Source: Candidatus Undinarchaeales archaeon (GTDB taxonomy: Archaea; SpSt-1190; JASMDC01). Taken from it: a stretch of 64,000 nt of DNA. The position numbers and the translations under genes are program-made. The stretch is taken from contig JASMDC010000004.1 of the NCBI GenBank assembly GCA_030753015.1, positions 1 to 64,000 of the forward strand, in the 5' to 3' direction. This document shows, in pieces, positions 7,830-15,576 of the stretch. The notes under the pieces were generated by a model that saw only the letters and a list, made by a program, of their open reading frames with translations, was not told the origin of the DNA and did no database searches. How positions within the stretch are numbered: position 1 is the first letter of the stretch; the number at the start of each line of letters is the position of its first letter.

Positions 7830-8495
7830 GTGGCCGATGACGAGAAGGAGAAGGCCGAGCACGAGGCTCTCGTCCGCGGTGCGTTCACCCTTTTCCTACT
7901 GAGCGCCGTGTTCTACATCCCCCTCGACCTCGCCACGTCCTACATCTTTTTCACCAGCGTTGGCGGCGGCATCGAGCTCAACCCGTTCTTCGGCGGGCCC
8001 ATGGCCAGGTGCACCACCCGCCTGTGCATATTAGGCGTGCTGGGCGGACTCTTCCTGCTCAAGGCCGCGCTTCTCGGATGGTTCGGGTTCATGCTCCTTG
8101 TGTACCGCTACGATCCGACGAAGGAGATCATCTACTCCCAGCTCCTGCTCCGCATCTCCCTGGTGTCCGCACTGCTGTCCATCCTGCTGGTGGCCAACAA
8201 TGCCCTCTTCCTCTGGCTATACCTGTTCGAGCTGTACGCCACGTGGTTCCAGGTGGCCCTCTTCCTGACGTTCGCCATCTATGCGACCTCGTTCATACTG
8301 GGCATGGTGCTCAACCGGGAACCCGTGGTGATCGCGGCCGACGTCGACCTCCCGGTGCTCCTGGTGGTCACCCTGGTCGTATCATTCATCCTTTGGGAGC
8401 TGTCGGGCATCCCCTACATCGCAGTGTCCTTCGCCATCCTGATGTACGGCAACCTCGAGGTGTTCCGCTACTACTGGGAGGGTGGGGAAAGGTAG
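7830..8495 (+). CDS. multi-spanning membrane protein, possibly DUF5658-like
   Basis: The 221-residue product has a short charged N-terminus (ADDEKEKAEHE) followed by about six hydrophobic segments that fill the rest of the chain. The loop PLDLATSYIFFTSVGGGIELNPFF resembles the D-x-x-T ... GG-x-E-x-NP pattern of small archaeal and bacterial DUF5658-type membrane proteins; that is a resemblance, not a firm assignment. I use GTG 7830, which is 26 nt past the TATA centre; TTG 7818 would lie only 14 nt past it. The gene is convergent with the next one, with one base between the stops. Function unknown. Confidence 0.75.
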   Translation: MADDEKEKAEHEALVRGAFTLFLLSAVFYIPLDLATSYIFFTSVGGGIELNPFFGGPMARCTTRLCILGVLGGLFLLKAALLGWFGFMLLVYRYDPTKEIIYSQLLLRISLVSALLSILLVANNALFLWLYLFELYATWFQVALFLTFAIYATSFILGMVLNREPVVIAADVDLPVLLVVTLVVSFILWELSGIPYIAVSFAILMYGNLEVFRYYWEGGER

Positions 8496-8496
8496 C

Positions 8497-10032
8497 CTAC
8501 CATCCCATCTCGGCGGCAGGTCCCCCGGGCCGCTCCCGTATCCATCGTACGATCTCGCCCTTTGTATCGAAGAGCTCGTAGCCGCGGAACAGCAGGTGGG
8601 CGGGTGCCGAGACGTTCGGTGTGTGGGTGCGCAAGGCGGCCAGGAGCTCCTGACGCGAGCGCTCCTGTACCTCCTTCTTCCGGTCCCATGGCACCCCTCC
8701 CTCGTCGAAGTGGATGTGCGCGCGGTTCCCGTCCCACACGACATCACGGTTCTCGATGATGGCCTCGATGCCGAACTCCTCGGGATGCTGCATGATGACC
8801 GACGCACGGTAGGGGATGAACACCAGCACGTTGTAGTTGTCCATTGCATGCGCGTGGGCGCGGACGAAATTCTCGGTGAGGGCGATGTCCTCCTCGGTCT
8901 CGGAGACGAATCCGGCGATTATGTTGACCAGGTTCCAGATCCCTGCATCGTGCGAGGCCTCCAGCACCGCGCCAGCATCGTCGACGGTGAATCCCTTGCG
9001 CATGAGCTTGAGGAGGCGGGGGCTGCCCGTCTCCACGCCGTACGTGAACCGCACGCATCCCGAGGCGCGGAGCCGGTCCAGGAGCGAACGGTCCAGGCCG
9101 GTCGGCCGGGCCGAGTCCATCCATAGGAAGTCGAGCCCCTCCTGCACGACCGCGTCACACCAGTCACGCACGTATCGCTTCGAGATGTTGAAGGTGTTGT
9201 CCAGGAAGAGGAAGTGGCGGGAGCCGTAGGTATCAGAGAGCCGTGCGAGCTCAGAGACCACCTTGTCCATGCTCTTGGCCCGGAGCCCGTCGAGGTTGTA
9301 CGAGTAGTAGTTGCAGAACGTACACTGGCTGGGACAGCCCTTGACCAGCTGGTAGGGCAGAGGAAGCACGGCGGCCCCGTCCACGTCCAGAGCGTACACG
9401 TCCATGGGAAGGCCGCTGAAGTCGGGTGCGGGGACCTCTTCGATGGGGAGATGGGCGCGGTCGTTGAGCCGGACTGCGCCGTCCGCGTCCCGGTACACGA
9501 GCCCCGGTACATCTTCCACGGAACGCGTCCCCTCCAGGTGCTCCAGGAGCCCCATCATGGATATCTCGGCCTCGTCCATGACCACATAATCGACGTATGG
9601 CGCCGCGGCCAGCGTCTCCTCACCGACGTTGGGCCCGCCCAGCATCATCGTGGCACCGGTCGTTCCCTTGAGATGTCGGGCGAGGCAGAGGGCTGGCAGC
9701 ACCTGGTCCGGCTCCATCACGGACAGTCCGATTAGGTCGGCGCCGCGGACGTCCACCTTGCGCGCCATGCGCTCGACCAGGGTGTCCAGGTAGGGGTCGG
9801 GGCGACCGTCGAGGTAGGGCAGCACCCGACCGCGGTCGCCGAGCAGGAGTAGGTTTACGTGAAGAGTTCGTGCAAGCGTCCGGTTGTCCCGCCACACGAG
9901 CGCGTCCACGTCGTCCTGGTCCACCGCGACACCGTTGGCGCGGAGGAACGCGGCCAATGTCGCCTGCCCCAGTGGGAGGGTCCGCGGATGGGTCCCGCCA
10001 TCGGTCGGGGCGAAGAGCAGGTGTACCTTCAT
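8497..10032 (-). CDS. cobalamin-binding radical SAM enzyme (B12-rSAM), second copy
   Basis: A 511-residue B12-radical SAM protein. The N-terminal cobalamin domain contains LIGLSVMEPDQVLPALCLARHLK and MMLGGPN, and the core carries the cluster motif KGCPSQCTFCNYY (CxxxCxxC), FLFLDNTFNISKRYV and RFTYGVETGSPRLLKLM. The reading frame stays open far upstream, antisense to the epimerase, but ATG 10032 begins a normal family N-terminus (KVHLLFAPTDGG) about 30 nt after a TATA element. It is divergent from the nucleotide-sugar epimerase and shares its promoter region, so a joint role in surface glycan or lipid modification is inferred. The substrate is unknown. Confidence 0.87.
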   Translation of the reverse strand: MKVHLLFAPTDGGTHPRTLPLGQATLAAFLRANGVAVDQDDVDALVWRDNRTLARTLHVNLLLLGDRGRVLPYLDGRPDPYLDTLVERMARKVDVRGADLIGLSVMEPDQVLPALCLARHLKGTTGATMMLGGPNVGEETLAAAPYVDYVVMDEAEISMMGLLEHLEGTRSVEDVPGLVYRDADGAVRLNDRAHLPIEEVPAPDFSGLPMDVYALDVDGAAVLPLPYQLVKGCPSQCTFCNYYSYNLDGLRAKSMDKVVSELARLSDTYGSRHFLFLDNTFNISKRYVRDWCDAVVQEGLDFLWMDSARPTGLDRSLLDRLRASGCVRFTYGVETGSPRLLKLMRKGFTVDDAGAVLEASHDAGIWNLVNIIAGFVSETEEDIALTENFVRAHAHAMDNYNVLVFIPYRASVIMQHPEEFGIEAIIENRDVVWDGNRAHIHFDEGGVPWDRKKEVQERSRQELLAALRTHTPNVSAPAHLLFRGYELFDTKGEIVRWIRERPGGPAAEMGW

Positions 10033-10055
10033 CCCGGGGAGCAGGAGGCGTTCTA

Positions 10056-10069
10056 GGTTATTTATACTT
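10056..10069. promoter_or_regulatory. shared divergent TATA region (radical SAM / epimerase)
   Basis: GTTATTTATACTTT on the plus strand is centred 27 nt before ATG 10090. Its complement AAAGTATAAATAAC lies about 30 nt before ATG 10032 on the other strand. Confidence 0.55.
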
Positions 10070-10089
10070 TGAGTCGCTTGCCCCGTTCC

Positions 10090-11055
10090 ATGCTGCTCAA
10101 GGACATCGATGTGTGCGTCACCGGCGGTGCGGGGTTCATCGGCTCGTCCATGACCGATGCCTTGCTGGAGCTTGGATGCGGTGTCACCGTCATCGATGAC
10201 CTCTCGGCAAGCGACATGACCCGGCTCGCAAAAGCGAAGTGGCACGAGACCTTCAGGTTCGTGAAAGGGGACGTGCGCAAGCCCGATGACCTGGACAGGG
10301 CGCTCCCCGGATGCAAGGCAGTGGTCCATCTGGCAGCAAATCCCGAAGTGCGCGGTACGGCGACCGAGGTCCACCTCGAGCAGAACGTCCTGGCCACCCA
10401 CACGCTGCTGGAGGGGATGCGCCGCAACGACGTGCCCTTCATCCTGTTCGCGTCCACGTCCACGGTGTACGGGGAGGCCGACCAGGTCCCCACTCCAGAG
10501 GACTACGGCCCGTGCAATCCCATCTCGTTCTACGGCGCCTCGAAGCTCGCGTGCGAGGCCATGATCTCCTCCTACTGCCACCTCTACGGCCTGCGAGCCG
10601 TCTCCATGCGCCTGGCGAACGTCGTGGGACCGCGCTCGGGCCACGGCGTGCTGTTCGACTTCGTGCGCAAGCTCCGCACCGATCCATCCCGCCTGGAGGT
10701 GCTGGGGGACGGCACCCAGACGAAATCGTACATCCATATCGACGACTGCGTGGGCGGGTTCGTCCTGGCAGCCCAGCGCACCGAGGCCGCGTACGACGTG
10801 TTCAACATGGGCTCGGACGACCGCGTCCCGGTAAAGCGGATCGCCGAGCTGGTCATCGAGGAGATGGGTGTTGACTTCAAGGACGCGCGCATCGAGTACA
10901 CCGGCGGCGTGGACGGTGGTCGGGGCTGGGCCGGCGACGTGAAGATCATGCAGCTGGGGTGCGACAAGCTCCAGAAGCTCGGCTGGAAGCCCGAGCACGG
11001 CTCGGAGGAGAGCCTGCGGATGACGCTGCGCGGGATACTGGGCAAGGAAGCGTAG
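10090..11055 (+). CDS. NAD-dependent nucleotide-sugar epimerase/dehydratase (extended SDR, GalE-like)
   Basis: A 321-residue extended short-chain dehydrogenase. It shows the NAD-binding VTGGAGFIGSS near the N-terminus, the VVHLAANPEV strand, the catalytic STSTVYGE and YGASK (Tyr-x-x-x-Lys), RLANVVGPRSGHG, and the C-terminal sugar-binding part with SYIHIDDCVGGF. This architecture fits UDP-glucose 4-epimerases and related UDP-sugar epimerases and dehydratases; the exact sugar cannot be read from it. ATG 10090 sits 27 nt after the TATA centre and fits leaderless initiation; a TTG at 10069 would be too close to the TATA. It belongs with the DegT/acetyltransferase sugar genes. Confidence 0.9.
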   Translation: MLLKDIDVCVTGGAGFIGSSMTDALLELGCGVTVIDDLSASDMTRLAKAKWHETFRFVKGDVRKPDDLDRALPGCKAVVHLAANPEVRGTATEVHLEQNVLATHTLLEGMRRNDVPFILFASTSTVYGEADQVPTPEDYGPCNPISFYGASKLACEAMISSYCHLYGLRAVSMRLANVVGPRSGHGVLFDFVRKLRTDPSRLEVLGDGTQTKSYIHIDDCVGGFVLAAQRTEAAYDVFNMGSDDRVPVKRIAELVIEEMGVDFKDARIEYTGGVDGGRGWAGDVKIMQLGCDKLQKLGWKPEHGSEESLRMTLRGILGKEA

Positions 11056-11117
11056 CATCGTCCCGGCGAGGAGTAAGCCGGTATCGACCTCCCCCCGTTA
11101 GAGGGGAGAACAAGGGC

Positions 11118-11231
11118 GTTTTGGACGCCATCCACATTGCCGTGAACACGAACGCAGGTATCTTCTCGATTGTGTTGGACGATGCTTATTTCGATGGGAT
11201 CCAGGAGATCTATAGAGAGAGCGTTGATTAG
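11118..11231 (+). pseudogene. C-terminal remnant of a PIN-domain (VapC-like) toxin
   Basis: The frame encodes about 37 residues, including DAIHIAVNTNAGIFSIV and LDDAYFDGIQEI. These match the end of PIN-domain ribonucleases, where an Asp-x-x-H-x-A helix is followed by the late acidic residues of a D-x-F-D-x-I type motif. No start codon, N-terminal catalytic Asp or antitoxin is present upstream; the frame merely runs on from the end of the epimerase. I read it as a decayed VapC. The match is short, so this is a moderate-confidence call. Confidence 0.45.
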
Positions 11232-11374
11232 GCATCGATCTCGAGAAGGTCGCACCCTTGTCGTGATACGGGAATGAAGCGCGGCTGTGCTTGTCATGCC
11301 CTGAGGACGTTAGGGTCGATACATCTCAGTGGATCCGGGACGGTATGGGCGCTCTGCTCTTTATCCGACGTCGT

Positions 11375-11466
11375 TGTCGGGTATCCTGCATCCGACCATT
11401 AGATCCATGCTGGTATGTCGGGTAATCCGCATACCGTGTCGGAAAAGGCGATGTTCGTGTCGGGTA
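11375..11466 (+). repeat. three direct copies of TGTCGGGTA at 41-42 bp spacing
   Basis: Copies lie at 11375, 11416 and 11458. The first two share further similarity (TATCCTGCAT against AATCCGCAT). Spacing of about four helical turns puts them on one DNA face, as expected for protein-binding iterons. Confidence 0.55.
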
Positions 11467-11620
11467 AACACAACCTTGTCGAACGGAAAGCGACGGGCTT
11501 GATAGGTGATTCTTACGCCTTTTAGACGAGGGGGCGAAGTATACCCGACTACTTGAAAGAAACCAAGAGGCGAACGAATTGTTCGGGTATAAGGAGTTAT
11601 TTACCATTCACGAACGGTGA

Positions 11621-12040
11621 TCAATTCTGTTCCTTCAGACGTGCAATAAGCGTCTCCGCTAGTTCGAGGAGTGCTCTTGCCTCCTCAACGGTAGCATGCT
11701 CGGCACGATAGACAAGATCATTACGGATTTGTCGGAATTTATCCAGCTTGACCGCTTCGCTGTTAGAGATGATCCCTTCTTCCAAATTGAATGAAATGAT
11801 CGCTTCGTGCGAGTATGGTTTGTAACCTGCCTTGGCCAAGTTTGCCTGAAGAACAGATCGTACACTTTCATAGACGTTCTTGAAGAAATACGAGGCTTTC
11901 TCATCAGATAGAGTAATCAGATTGATGGTAGTCTCGAGATCTTCTACTCCCGTCCTTATGAGACCCTTTGCTTCAGGGAGATCCGGAGCGACTCGTTTCA
12001 CTTTTTTCTGCTGTACATAGAACTTGAATGGACGTAACAT
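11621..12040 (-). CDS. HEPN-domain protein, putative toxin of a HEPN/MNT pair
   Basis: A 139-residue all-helical HEPN-family protein. The candidate active-site segment is QIRNDLVYRAEH. Typical HEPN toxins carry R-x(4-6)-H; here the Arg-Asn is kept but the usual His position is Tyr, a variant that may alter or remove nuclease activity. It is encoded directly after an MNT-type nucleotidyltransferase with a TAATG overlap, the usual arrangement for toxin-antitoxin pairs in which the MNT protein modifies or blocks the HEPN partner. Base composition is clearly more AT-rich than the surrounding genes, consistent with horizontal acquisition. Confidence 0.8.
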   Translation of the reverse strand: MLRPFKFYVQQKKVKRVAPDLPEAKGLIRTGVEDLETTINLITLSDEKASYFFKNVYESVRSVLQANLAKAGYKPYSHEAIISFNLEEGIISNSEAVKLDKFRQIRNDLVYRAEHATVEEARALLELAETLIARLKEQN

Positions 12041-12561
12041 TACACTACCTCCAATGAACCAGATAGAATGATCCCATTTGCTAAGGTATTCTTAAACTCG
12101 TTAGAGACATTACCGATATCGGTTATTCTTGTGAGACTGATCGTTCTTGCGAGTTCTTCCTCATATGTCTTTAGATCGGGCTCTTTCTCCCTTCCACATA
12201 TGACTGCAATATCAATATCGCTGTCTTCTTGATCATACCCCCGAGAATAGGATCCAAAAAGGACGAGGACATCTGGTCGTAATGTCGTTGACAGGTTATC
12301 CACAAGCCCAGAGGTGAATAATGATTCCAGGTTGCGCACTCGTTTCAATTGAATGACGCGGTCATTATCAAGCGATGCGCTCACAAATATCGCGTTCGTC
12401 GTCTTCCTTGTCTTGAGGAGCCCTTCTTCTTCCATTTTTTTTACATTTCGTGATACAGTGGCTACGGACACCCCGGTACCCCTCTCAAGCTCACGATACG
12501 CAAATTCTCTCGTGGGATACCTGCAAAGGAATGAGAATATTTTACCTGATGGTGATTCCAT
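12040..12561 (-). CDS. winged-helix plus MNT-type nucleotidyltransferase, putative antitoxin
   Basis: A 173-residue protein with two parts. Residues about 1-75 form a winged helix-turn-helix (YRELERGTGVSVATVSRNVKKMEEEGLL). Residues about 90-170 are a minimal nucleotidyltransferase with LFGSYSRGYDQEDSDIDIAV, the G-S ... D-x-D metal-binding signature. It probably neutralises the HEPN protein downstream (AMPylation in MntA-HepT systems) and represses its own promoter through the N-terminal HTH. Direct repeats at 12581 and 12600 are the likely operator. The HTH fused to MNT fits an autoregulatory antitoxin. Confidence 0.82.
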   Translation of the reverse strand: MESPSGKIFSFLCRYPTREFAYRELERGTGVSVATVSRNVKKMEEEGLLKTRKTTNAIFVSASLDNDRVIQLKRVRNLESLFTSGLVDNLSTTLRPDVLVLFGSYSRGYDQEDSDIDIAVICGREKEPDLKTYEEELARTISLTRITDIGNVSNEFKNTLANGIILSGSLEVV

Positions 12562-12580
12562 AGTGTTTTATTTGTAATCA

Positions 12581-12612
12581 GTTGTTTAAATATGTAACGG
12601 TTGTTTAAATAT
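12581..12612. repeat. 13-bp direct repeat, likely operator of the HEPN/MNT pair
   Basis: GTTGTTTAAATAT occurs at 12581-12593 and again at 12600-12612, a 19-bp period, 20-50 bp upstream of the antitoxin ATG at 12561. The repeats flank or overlap AT-rich promoter sequence and suit binding by the winged-helix domain of the antitoxin. Confidence 0.6.
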
Positions 12613-12863
12613 TAAACGGTGTGAACGGCACATAAACAGTGGGTTATGCGGCGTTCCTTTTCCCTCCAGATGACTGTAAGAGCCACATATAAGTTATCGC
12701 CCCTATAGCCCCAGATGACCTCCATTTGTGAGTCCGAATTAACCCGATCGGCCCGCACCACCATAATGCATATTATACGACGTCATTTCAGGCGTCCAGG
12801 TTGTTGTATAATTCAAAATGATAAAGTAATCAGTTTGGAAAACTAACTGCTTACTATATCATA
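12613..12863. other. AT-rich intergenic region of the accessory island
   Basis: It contains scattered AT-rich stretches (near 12690, 12768 and 12840) and a TATA-like CTTACTATATC about 20-25 nt before the ATG at 12864. No coding or RNA feature was recognised. Confidence 0.4.
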
Positions 12864-13268
12864 ATGAGACCCGAGCCCATAACCACAGGACCAATCCTCT
12901 CCTTCCTCCGCGTCAGCACCACCATCACCGCCATGGTCGACGCGAGCAGCAAAGGGCTCACTGCGAGCCAGCTCGCAGACGTCCTCGGCCACGACAACGT
13001 CCACCACCACCTCACCACGCCGGTAGAACAGGAAAGGCTTCAGCGCAAGGGCTCACGGAGGTCGGCCGTGTACCTTAGCAAGAACCCGAAGAAGAGAAAG
13101 GCACAGGAGCCGACGCCCCGAAAGCGCTCTGGGGCGCATCGAGCGAAAGCCGCGGACATTACCATCCAAAAGCTGCTCGCCGTCATCTGGCGTCACGACC
13201 TCACCGTTGACCTGGCGACAGCAGAAGTGGCTGCAGGGAAACTCTCCATCGAACGAAGACCGCACTGA
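12864..13268 (+). CDS. hypothetical HTH-like protein, possible transposon-associated remnant
   Basis: A 134-residue basic protein. Residues about 25-70 look like a winged HTH (LTASQLADVLGHDNVHHHL, then a RLQRKGSRRSAVYLSKNPKK wing). This arrangement is reminiscent of small helper ORFs found upstream of some archaeal transposases, but no transposase follows: the frame ends within 10 bases of the convergent surface-protein gene. The last 35 residues look unrelated and may be a fused or shifted tail. I cannot name a function. Location beside the toxin-antitoxin pair and PIN remnant supports an accessory origin. Confidence 0.45.
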   Translation: MRPEPITTGPILSFLRVSTTITAMVDASSKGLTASQLADVLGHDNVHHHLTTPVEQERLQRKGSRRSAVYLSKNPKKRKAQEPTPRKRSGAHRAKAADITIQKLLAVIWRHDLTVDLATAEVAAGKLSIERRPH

Positions 13269-13277
13269 CGTAACGGT

Positions 13278-15386
13278 CTACTTCTTCCCCTTGGAGCCCT
13301 TTTTCCTCCGCGTGATGCTGCTCTTCCCGCGAGGTCCCTTTCGCAGGGATGACGCGGGCTTCTCCTTGGCCTTCGCAGCAGGCTTCGGACCGGTCTTCCT
13401 TTCCATGGTCATGGTCGAGGCAGGCGATGCCACGGCAGGTTCGGTCCCATCCACTCCTTTGATTACCGTCACTTCCTTTTTCACTCCCCTTCCGAGGACC
13501 ACGAGGATGATGATGCCTACCACGAGGAACATGCTGAAGAAGACAAGGAACCCTGAGATGGACGGCCCGCGGTCCTGCTCCTGCCACTCCTCACTACCAC
13601 GTCCCGCGACGTCTTCCGTGTCCGCAATGTCCCCGCTGCCTCCGGTATCCAGGTCCGCCCTGCCCCTTAACGGTGCGGGAGTGGCCTGCTCCCACGGATT
13701 CGTCGGTTCCGGCCATGGGAGGTCCTCTACGCCGGGCGGCATCTCCGGCTCCTCGACATCGGTGTCGCCCCCCGACTCCTTCACCGGGATGAAATCTTCG
13801 ACAGGGGTATCCTCGGCCTGTTCTTCAGGAGGTGTGGCGATGCTGAGCGGGAGCTTGCCGGTGAGGCGGCGACGCGTGTCGTTCACGACGACGACGATGT
13901 CCCCGGCCCAGTTCTCACGGACCTCCAGCCCCATCAAGAGCGGCTCCTCGACGTCGCGCCCCTCCGCGATGATTACCTCGTGGCCGGTGGAATCGTACAC
14001 GCCCACGTCGACCTTTCCCTTCCCCCGGAAGCCGTCCTCGTCCATGAGCTCGACAACGAGGATGAGTCCGTCGCCCACCTTGATCGTGTCGAGCGTGCCA
14101 TCCGGGGAGCGGGCCGTCACCTTCACCTGTGTGACATTTGGTGGGAACTTCTCCTTGTCCAGGTGGACGGCCAGAGAGCTGATCGGGACACCCTTCAGCG
14201 ATAAGGTGCCCGTCACGGTCCAGTTTGTGAGCCGGCGCGGGGGATGGAGCTGGAAGCGCGTGAGGAGCACGCCCTCGCCGCTCGAGACCGTGACCGGGGA
14301 CGAGTCCTTCCACACGGGGCCCTCCTCGTCCTCGACATTGATTGCGAACTCGGCACCCTCCAGATCGGTCTGTCGGTCCGCGGGCGAGACGAACTCCACC
14401 GATATGTTCAGTTCCTGGTCCCGGTGCACAAGGGGCCGGTGCGGGGTTAAGCGCGCGATCCTGCCGCTATCTCCGACGACATCGATCCTGCTCCGATATA
14501 TGGAGAGAAGTCGTTCCCCGGCGAAGGCCTCGATGAGGATGGTGTAGGCAGTGATCCGGTCCGGTGAGAGGAACGTGCCGTTGATGAGCCGCATCTCACC
14601 GGGACCGATGGTCCCTACAAAATGGCTGACCACGCTCACCGGGAGGGACGGCGCAAGCGGATCGAGCCCCGAGACAGGCTCAGTGTCGTCCCAATCGTAG
14701 ATGCCAACATGTATTTTCACGTCATCCAGCGCGTCCGCGCCCTCGTTCAGGAAGGTCACGTTGAAAGGCTGCTCGCTCCCCGGATCGACACGGGGGCCGA
14801 CGGGGCCGATCTCGTGGGCGAAGTAGGTCTCGTTGCGCAGCATCCGCAGGCTCGTCCAGGGGCCTGGGTTCTCGACGATGAAGTGGGGGCAGTAGAAGTG
14901 AGGCTCACATGGGGTCAGGGATTGTGTGGGTGTGAAGTAGATGAAGGGGACGCCGGTGACCGGACTGTGGGTCGTCTTGAAATACCCGTCGAGCCGGTAG
15001 AGTCCGGGACGCGCCCAGACGGGGATCGGGACCGAGAAGCGCCGCTTCACAACGGTATTCGGCCACACGTGGATACCCCGCTCCACCTGCTCGAAGATGA
15101 CGTTGTCCCAGGAGTCCTGTGAGTACGGCTCGGGTACGTCAGGTCCATCGACCAGCTGGAAGGCTATGTACCCGTCCACGATGGGCGACTCGAACGCCTG
15201 GATCTCCACCTCGATAATGAGGCCCTCCCCCGCAATATAGCGGTACCTATCGAGACGTAGCTCCATGGCGCCCGACGTGAACGTGGGCAGGAGCGCGGTT
15301 GCCTGCTGGGACACGAGGAGCATCGCTAGGACGATGATGCTGGCCGCCATGGCCTGTCGGTCCGAGCGTTCCTTCCCGCGATACAT
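13278..15386 (-). CDS. exported Ig-like surface protein with C-terminal TM and basic tail
   Basis: About 702 residues from ATG 15386. An upstream GTG frame start lies inside the TATA-like AATTAATAATATTA and is unlikely. The N-terminus is a signal peptide (basic KERSDRQ, then AASIIVLAMLLV). Several beta-rich, Ig/CARDB-like modules follow with many N-X-S/T sequons, then an acidic Pro/Glu stalk (about 525-620), one TM helix (ISGFLVFFSMFLVVGIIILV) and a strongly basic cytoplasmic tail rich in Lys, Arg and Ser. It is probably an N-glycosylated type I surface protein. The long Lys-rich tail is unusual and could bind nucleic acid or acidic partners. It is divergent from the split protein at 15577. 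Confidence 0.75.
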   Translation of the reverse strand: MYRGKERSDRQAMAASIIVLAMLLVSQQATALLPTFTSGAMELRLDRYRYIAGEGLIIEVEIQAFESPIVDGYIAFQLVDGPDVPEPYSQDSWDNVIFEQVERGIHVWPNTVVKRRFSVPIPVWARPGLYRLDGYFKTTHSPVTGVPFIYFTPTQSLTPCEPHFYCPHFIVENPGPWTSLRMLRNETYFAHEIGPVGPRVDPGSEQPFNVTFLNEGADALDDVKIHVGIYDWDDTEPVSGLDPLAPSLPVSVVSHFVGTIGPGEMRLINGTFLSPDRITAYTILIEAFAGERLLSIYRSRIDVVGDSGRIARLTPHRPLVHRDQELNISVEFVSPADRQTDLEGAEFAINVEDEEGPVWKDSSPVTVSSGEGVLLTRFQLHPPRRLTNWTVTGTLSLKGVPISSLAVHLDKEKFPPNVTQVKVTARSPDGTLDTIKVGDGLILVVELMDEDGFRGKGKVDVGVYDSTGHEVIIAEGRDVEEPLLMGLEVRENWAGDIVVVVNDTRRRLTGKLPLSIATPPEEQAEDTPVEDFIPVKESGGDTDVEEPEMPPGVEDLPWPEPTNPWEQATPAPLRGRADLDTGGSGDIADTEDVAGRGSEEWQEQDRGPSISGFLVFFSMFLVVGIIILVVLGRGVKKEVTVIKGVDGTEPAVASPASTMTMERKTGPKPAAKAKEKPASSLRKGPRGKSSITRRKKGSKGKK

Positions 15387-15486
15387 GGGGATCCGTGCTC
15401 CACTGGTGCTAATGCTGGTAATATTATTAATTCTCACTTAATCCATCTATCCGGACCGTCTTTTTTGAGTATTTAAAGTGTATGTG

Positions 15487-15526
15487 TCGTATATATTCGT
15501 ATTTACTCGTATATATCAGTATTGCC
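15487..15526. repeat. 10-bp phased repeats upstream of the split surface protein
   Basis: Four consecutive decamers read TCGTATATAT, TCGTATTTAC, TCGTATATAT, CAGTATTGCC. The period equals one helical turn. They sit immediately upstream of a TATA box (GGTTATAATGG, 15531-15541), where an archaeal activator would bind. Confidence 0.6.
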
Positions 15527-15576
15527 ATAGGTTATAATGGCTGGGATGCTTTAGCACTATTAGGGGAGCGTCGGGA

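Larger units (their letters stand above)
11056..11620. other. intergenic region with hairpins and iteron-like 9-mers
   Basis: Just past the epimerase is a GC hairpin (CTCCCC/GGGGAG, 11089-11108) that may end its transcript. The PIN-domain remnant follows (11118-11231). From 11375 to 11466 the 9-mer TGTCGGGTA occurs three times at 41-42 bp spacing, with an inverted TACCCGAC at 11542 and a variant TCGGGTAT at 11583. GC content drops compared with the flanks. No convincing complete gene was found. Confidence 0.5.

Noticed and set aside
10033..11058. N-terminal extension of the radical SAM ORF to 853 residues
   Set aside because: The extension is antisense to a well-conserved epimerase and crosses the shared TATA region; the family N-terminus begins at 10032.
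11326..11607. 93-codon minus-strand ORF in the iteron region
   Set aside because: Composition is Ser/Arg-rich without structure-like pattern; no ribosome site or promoter at a sensible distance.
12613..12863. CRISPR-like or inverted-repeat array in AT-rich DNA
   Set aside because: Only isolated AT-rich words are present; there is no repeated unit with regular spacers.
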